From NCBI GenBank assembly GCA_963695195.1, contig CAVOGE010000007.1, positions 1,736,001-1,800,000 of the forward strand: a DNA stretch of 64,000 bases, read 5' to 3'. Shown here one piece after another: positions 1-7,001 of this stretch. The notes beneath the pieces are model-generated. The model did not search any database and was not told the DNA's origin. It saw only the letters and a list, made by a program, of their open reading frames with translations. The stretch comes from CF-167 sp963695195 (GTDB lineage: Bacteria > Chloroflexota > Limnocylindria > QHBO01). The position numbers were made by a program, and so were the translations under genes. Each line of letters begins with the position of its first letter. Within the stretch, counting starts at the first letter, position 1.

Positions 1-321
1 CTCATGCAGCGGGAGATGGCGGACCCACGCATCGGGTTCGCCACGGTGACCCGCGTCGAGACGGCTCGCGACCTCGGGCATGCCCGGGTCTGGGTCAGCG
101 TGCTGGGGACCGACGAGGAACGAGAACGCAGCCTGAAGGCCCTGCACGTCGCGACTCCCTGGCTCCGGCGTCGGTTGGGCGACCGACTCACGCTCCGCCA
201 TGTGCCCGAGCTGTCGATCCGCCTGGACGAATCGATCGCGTCCGGTGACCGCGTCCTGCGGCTCCTGCGGGAGCTCGATGAAGAGAAGCCTCCTCCGCCT
301 ATCGACGGGAGCTTCGAGTGA
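1..321 (+). CDS. rbfA: Ribosome-binding factor A (5' partial)
   Basis: Cold-shock and 30S maturation factor that binds the 5' region of 16S rRNA. The open frame runs in from the left edge. The first visible residues (LMQREMADPR) match the middle of the first helix of RbfA, so about 15-20 N-terminal residues lie outside the window. The family signature is clear: ADPR followed by a VTRVETARDLGHARVWVSVLG-type strand (KH-like fold) and a C-terminal half ending in acidic and proline-rich residues. Its stop overlaps the next start (TGATG). In most bacteria rbfA follows infB and precedes nrnA/truB, which is the order seen here. Confidence 0.9.
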   Translation, partial: LMQREMADPRIGFATVTRVETARDLGHARVWVSVLGTDEERERSLKALHVATPWLRRRLGDRLTLRHVPELSIRLDESIASGDRVLRLLRELDEEKPPPPIDGSFE

Positions 322-1304
322 TGCGGGAGGTGGTCGAAGCGCTGCAGTCGGCCGGCCGGATCAGCACCTTCTGCCACGAGAATCCCGACGCGGACACGCT
401 CGGCGCTGCGCTCGCCATCGCGCTCGCGGGGCGACGCCTGGGGAAGCAGACCGAAGTGGTCACCGTCGACCCGCCGCCGCCGTTCCTCGCCTTCATGCCC
501 GGAGTCGACGCGGTTCGCCGCACCCCACAGCTCGAACCCGACGTGGCTGTCATCCTGGATGCCGGCGAGATGAGCCGCATCGGTGCCGTCGCGACCGACG
601 AGGCGGGGTGGTTCGACCGCGCGCGCATCGTGAACATCGATCATCACGTCAGCAATCCCGGATTCGGCGCGGCGGTGTGGGTCGACCCGCAGGCCGCCGC
701 GACCTGCGAGATGGTCGCCCTGCTGCTGCCGGAACTCGGGGTAGCCATCGACGACACGCTGGCCACGCTGCTCATGGCCGGAATCGTCCAGGACACGCAC
801 ACCTTTGCCCATCCGAACGCGACGCCGCGCACGCTGCGTGTCTCTGCCGACCTGGTGGAGGCCGGCGCTCAGCTGTCGAGCATCAATCGGGCGATCTACG
901 CCGACAAGCCGTTCAGTACCCTCGCCCTGTGGGGGCTGATCCTCGCTGGCATCGGTGAGCGCCTCGACGGACGGATCGTCCACGCGTCGATGACCACGGC
1001 CATGCTGGCTGCCTCCGGGGAGCGGCCGACGGCGTCGGAGGGGTTCGTGGATCTGCTCGCGTCGACCCGGAGCGCCGATGTCACCATCCTGTTCAAGGAG
1101 ATCACCTCGACCGAGACTCGCGCCAGCGTCAGGACAACCGAGCGTGCCGACGCCGTGGCGATCACATCCGTGTTTGGCGGCGGCGGCCATGTCCGAGCCG
1201 CCGGCTGCACGCTCGGCGCCTCGATCGACGAGGCGCGAGTACAGATCCTCGCCGAGGCGGAGCGCCAGCTGCTCCGTCAGCCAGACGATGCACGGAGTCG
1301 TTAA
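321..1304 (+). CDS. nrnA: DHH/DHHA1 phosphoesterase, NrnA-type nanoRNase/pAp phosphatase
   Basis: Degrades 2-5 nt RNA oligomers from the 3' end and, in many members, dephosphorylates pAp. Motifs in order (numbered from the ATG at 321): HENPDAD (about 19-25) for metal binding, a strand ending in Asp80, the DHH triad at 107-109, and a C-terminal DHHA1 domain with GGGGH near residue 285 that grips the RNA end. Length (327 aa) is normal. A GTG lies immediately upstream at 318 and could also serve as start. The gene overlaps the rbfA stop and its 3' end overlaps truB by 17 bp, so the group is translationally coupled. Confidence 0.93.
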   Translation: MREVVEALQSAGRISTFCHENPDADTLGAALAIALAGRRLGKQTEVVTVDPPPPFLAFMPGVDAVRRTPQLEPDVAVILDAGEMSRIGAVATDEAGWFDRARIVNIDHHVSNPGFGAAVWVDPQAAATCEMVALLLPELGVAIDDTLATLLMAGIVQDTHTFAHPNATPRTLRVSADLVEAGAQLSSINRAIYADKPFSTLALWGLILAGIGERLDGRIVHASMTTAMLAASGERPTASEGFVDLLASTRSADVTILFKEITSTETRASVRTTERADAVAITSVFGGGGHVRAAGCTLGASIDEARVQILAEAERQLLRQPDDARSR

Positions 1305-2181
1305 TCTCGACAAGCCGGTCGGGCCGACCTCCCATGACATGGTCGGTCTGCTCCGTCGCCTCACCGGCACGCGGCGCATCGGGCACGCCGGGACGCTCGA
1401 CCCCTTCGCCTCCGGCGTGCTGCCGATCCTCGTCGGCTCGGCGACGCGATTCAGCGAAGAACTGACGGGCGGGGCGAAGCGTTACGAAGCCGTGATCCGG
1501 CTCGGGAGTCGCTCGGCCACCGACGATGCGGAGGGCCCGCTCGAGCCCGGGGACGACCCGCCCGATGCAGCCACGGCACGCGGTGCGCTGGCACAGTTCG
1601 TGGGGACCTTCGACCAGCGTCCACCGGTCTTCTCGGCGAGGAAGCAGGACGGAAAGGTGGCCCATCGAGCCGCGCGCGCCGGGACGCCGATCGAGGTCAC
1701 TTCACGTCGCGTCACCGTCGAGTCGATCGAGTTGCTGGACGAGGTCAGGGGCGACGCGTGGCTCGACCTGCGCATCGACCTTCGCTGCCAGGCGGGTACC
1801 TACGTGCGCTCGATCGCGCGCGATCTTGGGGAGGCGCTCGGTTGCGGTGGCCACCTTCACGCGCTGCGACGGCTCGAAGCCGCGGGGCTTCACGTCGACG
1901 ACGCCGTGACGCCAGCTCAACTCGAGGACCTCGCGTTGGACGGCCGCCTCGCCGAGGCGATCCGGCCGGTCGCCGATCTGCTCACGCTGCCCCGCATCGA
2001 ACTGACGGAGCGGGATGCCCTTCGATTCCGAAATGGTTCGACGGTTCGACCTACCGCCCACGTCGCCGAGGGTCGCAGCGCGGTGTTCGCCGCCGGAGCG
2101 CTGCTCGGTGTCGGCACGATGCACCAGGGGCTGTTGCAGCCCGACAAGGTGATCGCGCTCGCCGAAGGCACGCGGCGATGA
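1288..2181 (+). CDS. truB: tRNA pseudouridine(55) synthase
   Basis: Makes pseudouridine 55 in the T-loop of tRNAs. The start at 1288 (MHGVVNLDKP) matches the canonical TruB N-terminus. The frame is open further upstream, but that stretch lies inside nrnA. The catalytic Asp is residue 38 in the GHAGTLDPFASG motif, followed by the KRYE-type substrate strand and the YxRSIARDLG motif. The C-terminal third resembles a degenerate PUA-like domain. Length 297 aa is typical. The start overlaps nrnA and the stop overlaps ribF (ATGA). Confidence 0.95.
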   Translation: MHGVVNLDKPVGPTSHDMVGLLRRLTGTRRIGHAGTLDPFASGVLPILVGSATRFSEELTGGAKRYEAVIRLGSRSATDDAEGPLEPGDDPPDAATARGALAQFVGTFDQRPPVFSARKQDGKVAHRAARAGTPIEVTSRRVTVESIELLDEVRGDAWLDLRIDLRCQAGTYVRSIARDLGEALGCGGHLHALRRLEAAGLHVDDAVTPAQLEDLALDGRLAEAIRPVADLLTLPRIELTERDALRFRNGSTVRPTAHVAEGRSAVFAAGALLGVGTMHQGLLQPDKVIALAEGTRR

Positions 2182-3107
2182 GCAGCGAGCCGATCGGCGT
2201 CGGAGAGCTGCCGCAGATCGGGCCTGCAGTGCTGACCATGGGCGTCTTCGACGGCCTGCACGCCGGCCACCGGGCGATCCTCGAAGCCACGCGGTCCGCG
2301 GCTGCCAAGCGGGGGGTCGAGAGCGTTGCGCTCGTCTTTGATCCTCATCCGGAAGAGGTCCTGCGACCCGGGCTGGTGGTGCCGTACCTTGCGCCGCCGG
2401 CGGCAAACCTGTCGCGCATCCGACAGCTCGGCGTGGATTGGGCGCTGGCGATCCGCTTCGATGCCGCGCTACGGTCGCTGTCGGCGGAGGACTTCCTTGC
2501 CGCATTCGCCCCGGCCGTCGACCTGCGAGCCCTGGTCATGTCGCCGGAGAGCGCGTTCGGCCGCAATCGAGGCGGGACGGTCGCCCGCATGCGCGCGTTG
2601 GGTCTCGAGCGGGGCTTCGACGTGATCGTGGTGGACCCGGTGCTCGTTGACGGGGCGGTCGTGTCGTCCAGCCGGGTGCGCGAGGCCCTCGCCGCCGGCG
2701 ATGTCGCATCAGCCCGCCTTCTGGGTGCCCCGGCCTATCTGGAGGGTACGGTGGTCGCCGGGGATGGCGGCGGGGATGAGATCGGCTTCGCCATCGGCGC
2801 CCTGGGGTTCGACTACGTCCCGGCAGTCCCGCAGGACGGTGTCTACGCGGGCTTCGTCACGGACCTGTCAGACGATGCGCCGGCAACGCATCGGGCGCTG
2901 GTCAGCATCGCGGGCGGCACGCTTGTTGGGGTCCACCTCCTCGACTTCGACCAGGAACTGAACGGCCACCGCGTGGCGGTCGACTTCGTCGCGCGCCTGC
3001 GTGACGAACTACGATTTGCGTCATCGGAGGCATTCGACGTCCAGATGGACCGCGACGTGGCTGACGCCCGCGGTGCTCTCGCCAGCAAGGGTCCATCGCC
3101 TGCCTGA
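2178..3107 (+). CDS. ribF: Bifunctional riboflavin kinase/FAD synthetase homologue with degenerate kinase half
   Basis: RibF proteins phosphorylate riboflavin to FMN (C-terminal domain) and adenylate FMN to FAD (N-terminal domain). The N-terminal half looks intact: GVFDGLHAGH at 22-31, FDPHPEE at 54-60 and SSSRVREAL at 163-171 (the ISSTxIR-type motif). The C-terminal half aligns along its length, with QDGVYAGFV near 219 and HLLDFDQELNG near 253, but two normally invariant elements are gone. GFPTAN is replaced by GFAIGA (203-208), losing the Thr and Asn that position Mg-ATP, and the catalytic Glu before VHLLD is Gly251. The protein may therefore be FAD synthetase only. Length (309 aa) is normal. 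The start ATG overlaps the truB stop. Confidence 0.9.
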   Translation: MSSEPIGVGELPQIGPAVLTMGVFDGLHAGHRAILEATRSAAAKRGVESVALVFDPHPEEVLRPGLVVPYLAPPAANLSRIRQLGVDWALAIRFDAALRSLSAEDFLAAFAPAVDLRALVMSPESAFGRNRGGTVARMRALGLERGFDVIVVDPVLVDGAVVSSSRVREALAAGDVASARLLGAPAYLEGTVVAGDGGGDEIGFAIGALGFDYVPAVPQDGVYAGFVTDLSDDAPATHRALVSIAGGTLVGVHLLDFDQELNGHRVAVDFVARLRDELRFASSEAFDVQMDRDVADARGALASKGPSPA

Positions 3108-3150
3108 CGACGCTTCGCGGACAGGGGCCGGTGCGGGGGAGTGGCCGCTC

Positions 3151-3159
3151 TGGTACGAT
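3151..3159 (+). promoter_or_regulatory. Extended -10 promoter for rpsO
   Basis: TGGTACGAT fits TGnTAnnnT and lies 33 bp before the rpsO GTG. A transcript starting about 7 nt downstream would have a leader of roughly 27 nt containing the Shine-Dalgarno GGAGGA at 3184-3189. No convincing -35 hexamer is visible. Confidence 0.5.
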
Positions 3160-3192
3160 TCACACGACTAGGAATGACTGTTGGAGGAATAG

Positions 3193-3462
3193 GTGCCGCT
3201 CGCCAAGGACGCGAAAAGCGCGATCATGGACGACTACGCCACACACGATGGCGATACCGGCTCCCCCGAGGTACAGATCGCGCTCCTCACTGAGCGTATC
3301 GCGTCCCTGACGGAGCATCTGCGCACGTACCAGAACGACAACCACTCGCGCCGAGGACTGCTCAAGCTCGTCGGTCAGCGCCGTCGGCTGCTGGCCTACC
3401 TCGTCCGCAACGACGTTGACCGTTACCGCGCCGTGATCGCGCGGCTTGGACTGCGCCGCTAA
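3193..3462 (+). CDS. rpsO: 30S ribosomal protein S15
   Basis: Primary 16S rRNA binding protein of the small-subunit platform. It is full length (89 aa) with the family signature: TGSPEVQIALLTERI near 22-36, then HSRRGL and LVGQRRRLLAYL. The start is GTG at 3193, preceded by a strong GGAGGA five nucleotides upstream. The rpsO-pnp order is conserved across many bacteria. Confidence 0.98.
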   Translation: MPLAKDAKSAIMDDYATHDGDTGSPEVQIALLTERIASLTEHLRTYQNDNHSRRGLLKLVGQRRRLLAYLVRNDVDRYRAVIARLGLRR

Positions 3463-3672
3463 CCAGACACACGCATACCGCGCGCCGCTGCGCCCGGTCA
3501 GGCGGATCCGGCACCGCGTCCGCGCCGGAACGATGGCGCTCAACGGCGCCGACCAACCAATCGCCCGCTGCGCCCGTGAAGGCCGCCGCCCGCACCGTGC
3601 CCGAAGACCGGGACGGCTTCCGGGATGAGCGCCGAGGCGCGCCAGGGCACACACAGACACTCGGAGGAACAT
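3463..3672 (+). promoter_or_regulatory. rpsO-pnp intergenic leader with candidate hairpins
   Basis: This 210-bp spacer contains no gene I can support. Two inverted repeats stand out: TCCGGC (3507-3512) with GCCGGA (3524-3529), loop 11 nt, and GGCGC (3535-3539) with GCGCC (3546-3550), loop 6 nt. No U-tract follows, so they do not look like intrinsic terminators. In E. coli the equivalent spacer forms a stem-loop cut by RNase III for pnp autoregulation. A similar role here is inference only. Confidence 0.3.
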
Positions 3673-6282
3673 GTGGCAATCAAAGTAGACGCCGAGATCG
3701 GCGCCCAGACCTTCTCGCTTGAGGCGGGCAAGCTCGCCGAACAGGCGGATGGCGCCGTGCTCGTGCGATACGGCGACACCGTACTGCTGGCGACCGCCGT
3801 CTCCGGCGAGCCGCGCGAGGGGATCGACTTCTTCCCGCTCACCATCGATTACGAAGAGCGCATGTACGCCGCGGGCAAGATTCCCGGCGGCTTCATCAAG
3901 CGCGAGTCGCGCCCGTCTGAGGCGGCCATCCTCGCGATGCGCCTGACCGACCGGCCGATCCGCCCGCTCTTCCCCAAGGGCTACAAGCAGGAGGTCCAGA
4001 TCGTGCTGACCGTCCTGTCGGCCGACCAGGAGAATGACCCCGATCTCCTCGCGATCAACGGCGCTTCGGCTGCCCTCTCGATCAGCAGCATCCCGTTCCT
4101 CGGGCCGGTCGGGGCGGTGCGCGTCGGCTACATCGACGGCGCCTTCGTGACCAACCCGACCACCACGCAGCTTGACAGCAGCTCGCTCGACCTCGTCGTG
4201 GCCGGGACGCGCGACGCGGTGATGATGGTCGAGGCGGGCGCCAAGATCCTGCCGGAGGCGCTCATGGCCGACGCGATCGAATACGCGCACGCCGAACTGC
4301 AGAAGAGCATCGATCTCCAGGATCGCCTCGTGGCCACGGCCGGCAAGACGAAGAAGATGCCCTTCCTCGGCCCGAAGGCCGACTCGATCGTCAAGCTCGG
4401 CGCGGACCTGGCGACCGGCAAGGCTGAATTCGTCGTCTTCGACGTCGAGACGACCGCCATGAAGCCGGAGAACGGCTACATCGTCGATATCGCCGCACTG
4501 CGCGTGAAGGGCGGCAAGGTGGTCGACCGATTCGAGAGCCTGGCCAACCCGGGACGCTCGATCGTCGGGCACCAGATCCACGGTCTGAGCGATGCCGACG
4601 TGGCCGCCGCGCCGACCGGCGCCGAAGTGCTGGCCAAGTTTGCCGCCTGGACCGGAGACACACCGGTCGTCGCGCACAACGTCGGGTTCGACCTGCCCTT
4701 CGTCCTGCGTCACATGCCGGGTGATGCCAATTGGCAGCCCAAGGCGGTGTACGACACCCTGGAGCTCGCCTACCAGCTGTACCCCGATGCGGGAAGCTAC
4801 AAGCTTGGTGACCTGGTCCGATTCGTCTTCGGGCGCGACCATGCAGCGGCCCATCGCGCCATGCCGGATGCCGAGGCGACCGCAGAACTCTTTATCGACC
4901 TGACGACCGGCCTGTCGGAACGCCTCGACCGGATCCGCGGCGATATCGCCGCCGAGATCCGTCGTGGTCGCGACGACTACAACCGCGCCGAGCAGGGGGA
5001 GCGGCTCGAGGACCTGCGTCGCCAGCACGGCATCGCCTCGCCGCTCATGGAGGTCCTGACCAAGGCAACCTCCCGGGAGCTCGTCCTGTCGGAGAACATC
5101 CGCATCGATGGACGCGACACGAAGACGATCCGGCCGATCTCGGTCGAGGTCGGCGTGCTGCCGCGAACGCACGGCTCGGGGATCTTCACCCGCGGCCAGA
5201 CACAGGCGTTGAGCATCGCCACGCTCGGGCCGTCCAGCGACGTGCAGCGGCTCGACACCATCTCGCCGGAGACCGAGAAGCGTTACCTCCACCACTACAA
5301 CTTCCCGCCGTACTCGGTTGGCGAGACCCGCCCGATGCGCGGCCCCGGTCGTCGCGAGATCGGCCACGGGGCGCTCGCCGAGCGCGCGCTCGTGCCTGTC
5401 CTGCCGACAGCCGATGAGTTCCCGTATGTCATCCGGATCGTCTCCGAGGTGGTGAGCAGCAACGGCTCGACCAGCATGGCCAGCACCTGTGGCTCGACCC
5501 TGGCCCTGATGGACGCCGGCGTTCCGATCAAGGCCCCGGTCGCCGGCGCCGCGATGGGACTGATCACCGACCCGGCAACCGGCCGGTACGCGGTCCTCAC
5601 CGACATCACCGGCAAGGAAGACGCTTACGGGGACATGGACTTCAAGGTCGCCGGAACCGCTGAGGGCGTGACCGCGCTGCAGATGGACATCAAGGTCCAG
5701 GGCATCACCATCGCGACGATGCGTGACGCACTCGAGCAGGCACGCGTGGCCCGGCTCGCCATCCTTGACAAGATGACCGCAGTGATCAGCGCAAGCCGTT
5801 CAGAGCTGTCGCCGTACGCGCCGCGGATCACCACCATCAAGATCCCGGTCGACAAGATCCGCGACGTGATCGGCTCCGGAGGCAAGGTGATCCGCCAGAT
5901 CGTGGCCGAGACCGGAACCCAGATCAACGTGGAAGACGACGGCACGATCCAGATCGCGGCCACCTCCAACGAGGCGGCGCAGAAGGCGATCGCCTGGATC
6001 GAGGGGCTCACGCGCGACGTCGAGGTCGGCAAGGAGTACCTCGGCAAGGTGACCCGGATCATGAACTTCGGCGCTTTCGTCGAGATCCTTCCCGGCAAGG
6101 AGGGCCTGGTGCACATCAGCCAGCTGGCCGATGTCCGGGTGGCTCGCGTCGAGGACGTGGTCAGCATCGGCGACGAGCTGATGGTGGTCGTCACCGAGGT
6201 GGATCGCATGGGACGTGTCAACCTGAGCCGCCGCGCGGCCATGGAGCGGCACATGGCCAAGACGGGCGCGAACCAGTCCTAG
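3673..6282 (+). CDS. pnp: Polynucleotide phosphorylase with an inserted DEDDh exonuclease domain
   Basis: Phosphorolytic 3'-5' exoribonuclease. The start is GTG at 3673 (VAIKVDAEIG), with GGAGGA five nucleotides upstream. Domains: RNase PH 1 (about 1-230), a partial helical linker, then an insertion at about 252-415, the rest of the linker, RNase PH 2 (about 445-710, with the GDMDFKVAGT active-site strand), KH (GSGG at 734-737) and S1 (about 787-855). The insertion is a complete DnaQ/RNase T-like fold. It has DVET (D257, E259), HNVGFD (D340) and HRAMPD (H394, D399), so the full DEDDh set is present. Total length is 869 aa against about 700 for ordinary PNPase, and the insert explains the difference. 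Both nuclease sites look intact, and the frame is continuous through both junctions. Hydrolytic plus phosphorolytic decay in one ring is inferred. Confidence 0.95.
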   Translation: MAIKVDAEIGAQTFSLEAGKLAEQADGAVLVRYGDTVLLATAVSGEPREGIDFFPLTIDYEERMYAAGKIPGGFIKRESRPSEAAILAMRLTDRPIRPLFPKGYKQEVQIVLTVLSADQENDPDLLAINGASAALSISSIPFLGPVGAVRVGYIDGAFVTNPTTTQLDSSSLDLVVAGTRDAVMMVEAGAKILPEALMADAIEYAHAELQKSIDLQDRLVATAGKTKKMPFLGPKADSIVKLGADLATGKAEFVVFDVETTAMKPENGYIVDIAALRVKGGKVVDRFESLANPGRSIVGHQIHGLSDADVAAAPTGAEVLAKFAAWTGDTPVVAHNVGFDLPFVLRHMPGDANWQPKAVYDTLELAYQLYPDAGSYKLGDLVRFVFGRDHAAAHRAMPDAEATAELFIDLTTGLSERLDRIRGDIAAEIRRGRDDYNRAEQGERLEDLRRQHGIASPLMEVLTKATSRELVLSENIRIDGRDTKTIRPISVEVGVLPRTHGSGIFTRGQTQALSIATLGPSSDVQRLDTISPETEKRYLHHYNFPPYSVGETRPMRGPGRREIGHGALAERALVPVLPTADEFPYVIRIVSEVVSSNGSTSMASTCGSTLALMDAGVPIKAPVAGAAMGLITDPATGRYAVLTDITGKEDAYGDMDFKVAGTAEGVTALQMDIKVQGITIATMRDALEQARVARLAILDKMTAVISASRSELSPYAPRITTIKIPVDKIRDVIGSGGKVIRQIVAETGTQINVEDDGTIQIAATSNEAAQKAIAWIEGLTRDVEVGKEYLGKVTRIMNFGAFVEILPGKEGLVHISQLADVRVARVEDVVSIGDELMVVVTEVDRMGRVNLSRRAAMERHMAKTGANQS

Positions 6283-6328
6283 CAGCCGACGGCGGGGCAA
6301 CCGAAGAGCAGGGAGGGTCGCCGGGCGG

Positions 6329-6994
6329 ATGGGCGCGCAGGCGCTGGCGCAGATCGCCGCCGAGATCGGTGGCTGCACTCGATGCCCGCTGCACGCGGGC
6401 CGCAATCGCACGGTCCCGGGCGAAGGGAACTCGCTGAGTGACGTCCTGCTGGTAGGGGAGGGTCCCGGCGCCCGCGAGGATGCGACGGGGCGGCCGTTCG
6501 TCGGCCCGGCAGGCCAGCTGCTCGACGAGTTGCTTCGATCGATCGGATGGGCGCGTCAGGACGTCTTCATCGCCAACGTCGTGAAGTGCCGACCGCCGGG
6601 CAACCGGGATCCTGAACCGGAGGAGATCGCCACCTGTCGCCCGTACCTCGACCGCCAGGAGGAGGCGCTCGACCCGGTGGTGATCGTGACGCTCGGCCGG
6701 CACTCGCTGCGCCGCTACCTGCCCGACGCGCGCATCGGGGCGGTGCACGGCGCACTGCGCCGATCCGGCGGCCGCTTCATCTTCCCGATGTACCATCCAG
6801 CTGCGGCGCTGCACCAGTCCTCGCTGCGCGAGACGCTGTTCACCGACATGCGGGGACTGCCGGCCGCGTTGCTGGCTGCCCGCGAGGCCCTCGAGGCCGA
6901 GCGTGTGACATCGGTCCCGCAGGCGAATCCCGATCCGGCACCGGATGTGCCGGCGACATCGGCCGATGAGGCCGAACAACTACCCCTCTTCTAG
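6329..6994 (+). CDS. Type-4 uracil-DNA glycosylase with C-terminal clamp-binding motif
   Basis: Removes uracil from DNA. Family 4 hallmarks are present: the 4Fe-4S cysteines C16, C19, C87 and C103, the GEGPGARED-TGRPFVGPAG active-site motif (43-62), KCRPPGNRDP, and the HPAA motif near 156. The last 30 residues form a Pro/Ala/Asp-rich tail ending exactly in QLPLF (217-221). That matches the consensus beta-sliding-clamp-binding pentapeptide, which would tether the enzyme at replication or repair sites. The ATG at 6329 follows a GGGAGG about 12 nt upstream. The gene ends 7 nt before rnj, and the rnj Shine-Dalgarno overlaps its stop. Confidence 0.9.
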   Translation: MGAQALAQIAAEIGGCTRCPLHAGRNRTVPGEGNSLSDVLLVGEGPGAREDATGRPFVGPAGQLLDELLRSIGWARQDVFIANVVKCRPPGNRDPEPEEIATCRPYLDRQEEALDPVVIVTLGRHSLRRYLPDARIGAVHGALRRSGGRFIFPMYHPAAALHQSSLRETLFTDMRGLPAALLAAREALEAERVTSVPQANPDPAPDVPATSADEAEQLPLF

Positions 6995-7001
6995 GAGCAC
7001 C

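Noticed and set aside
2100..2180. FMN riboswitch upstream of ribF
   Set aside because: ribF overlaps truB by 4 bp and there is no leader in which a riboswitch could form.
4420..4925. PNPase insert as a separate overlapping gene or assembly chimera
   Set aside because: The reading frame is continuous with no stop or frameshift, the base composition matches the flanks, and linker-like sequence resumes on both sides, so an in-frame domain insertion is the simpler reading.
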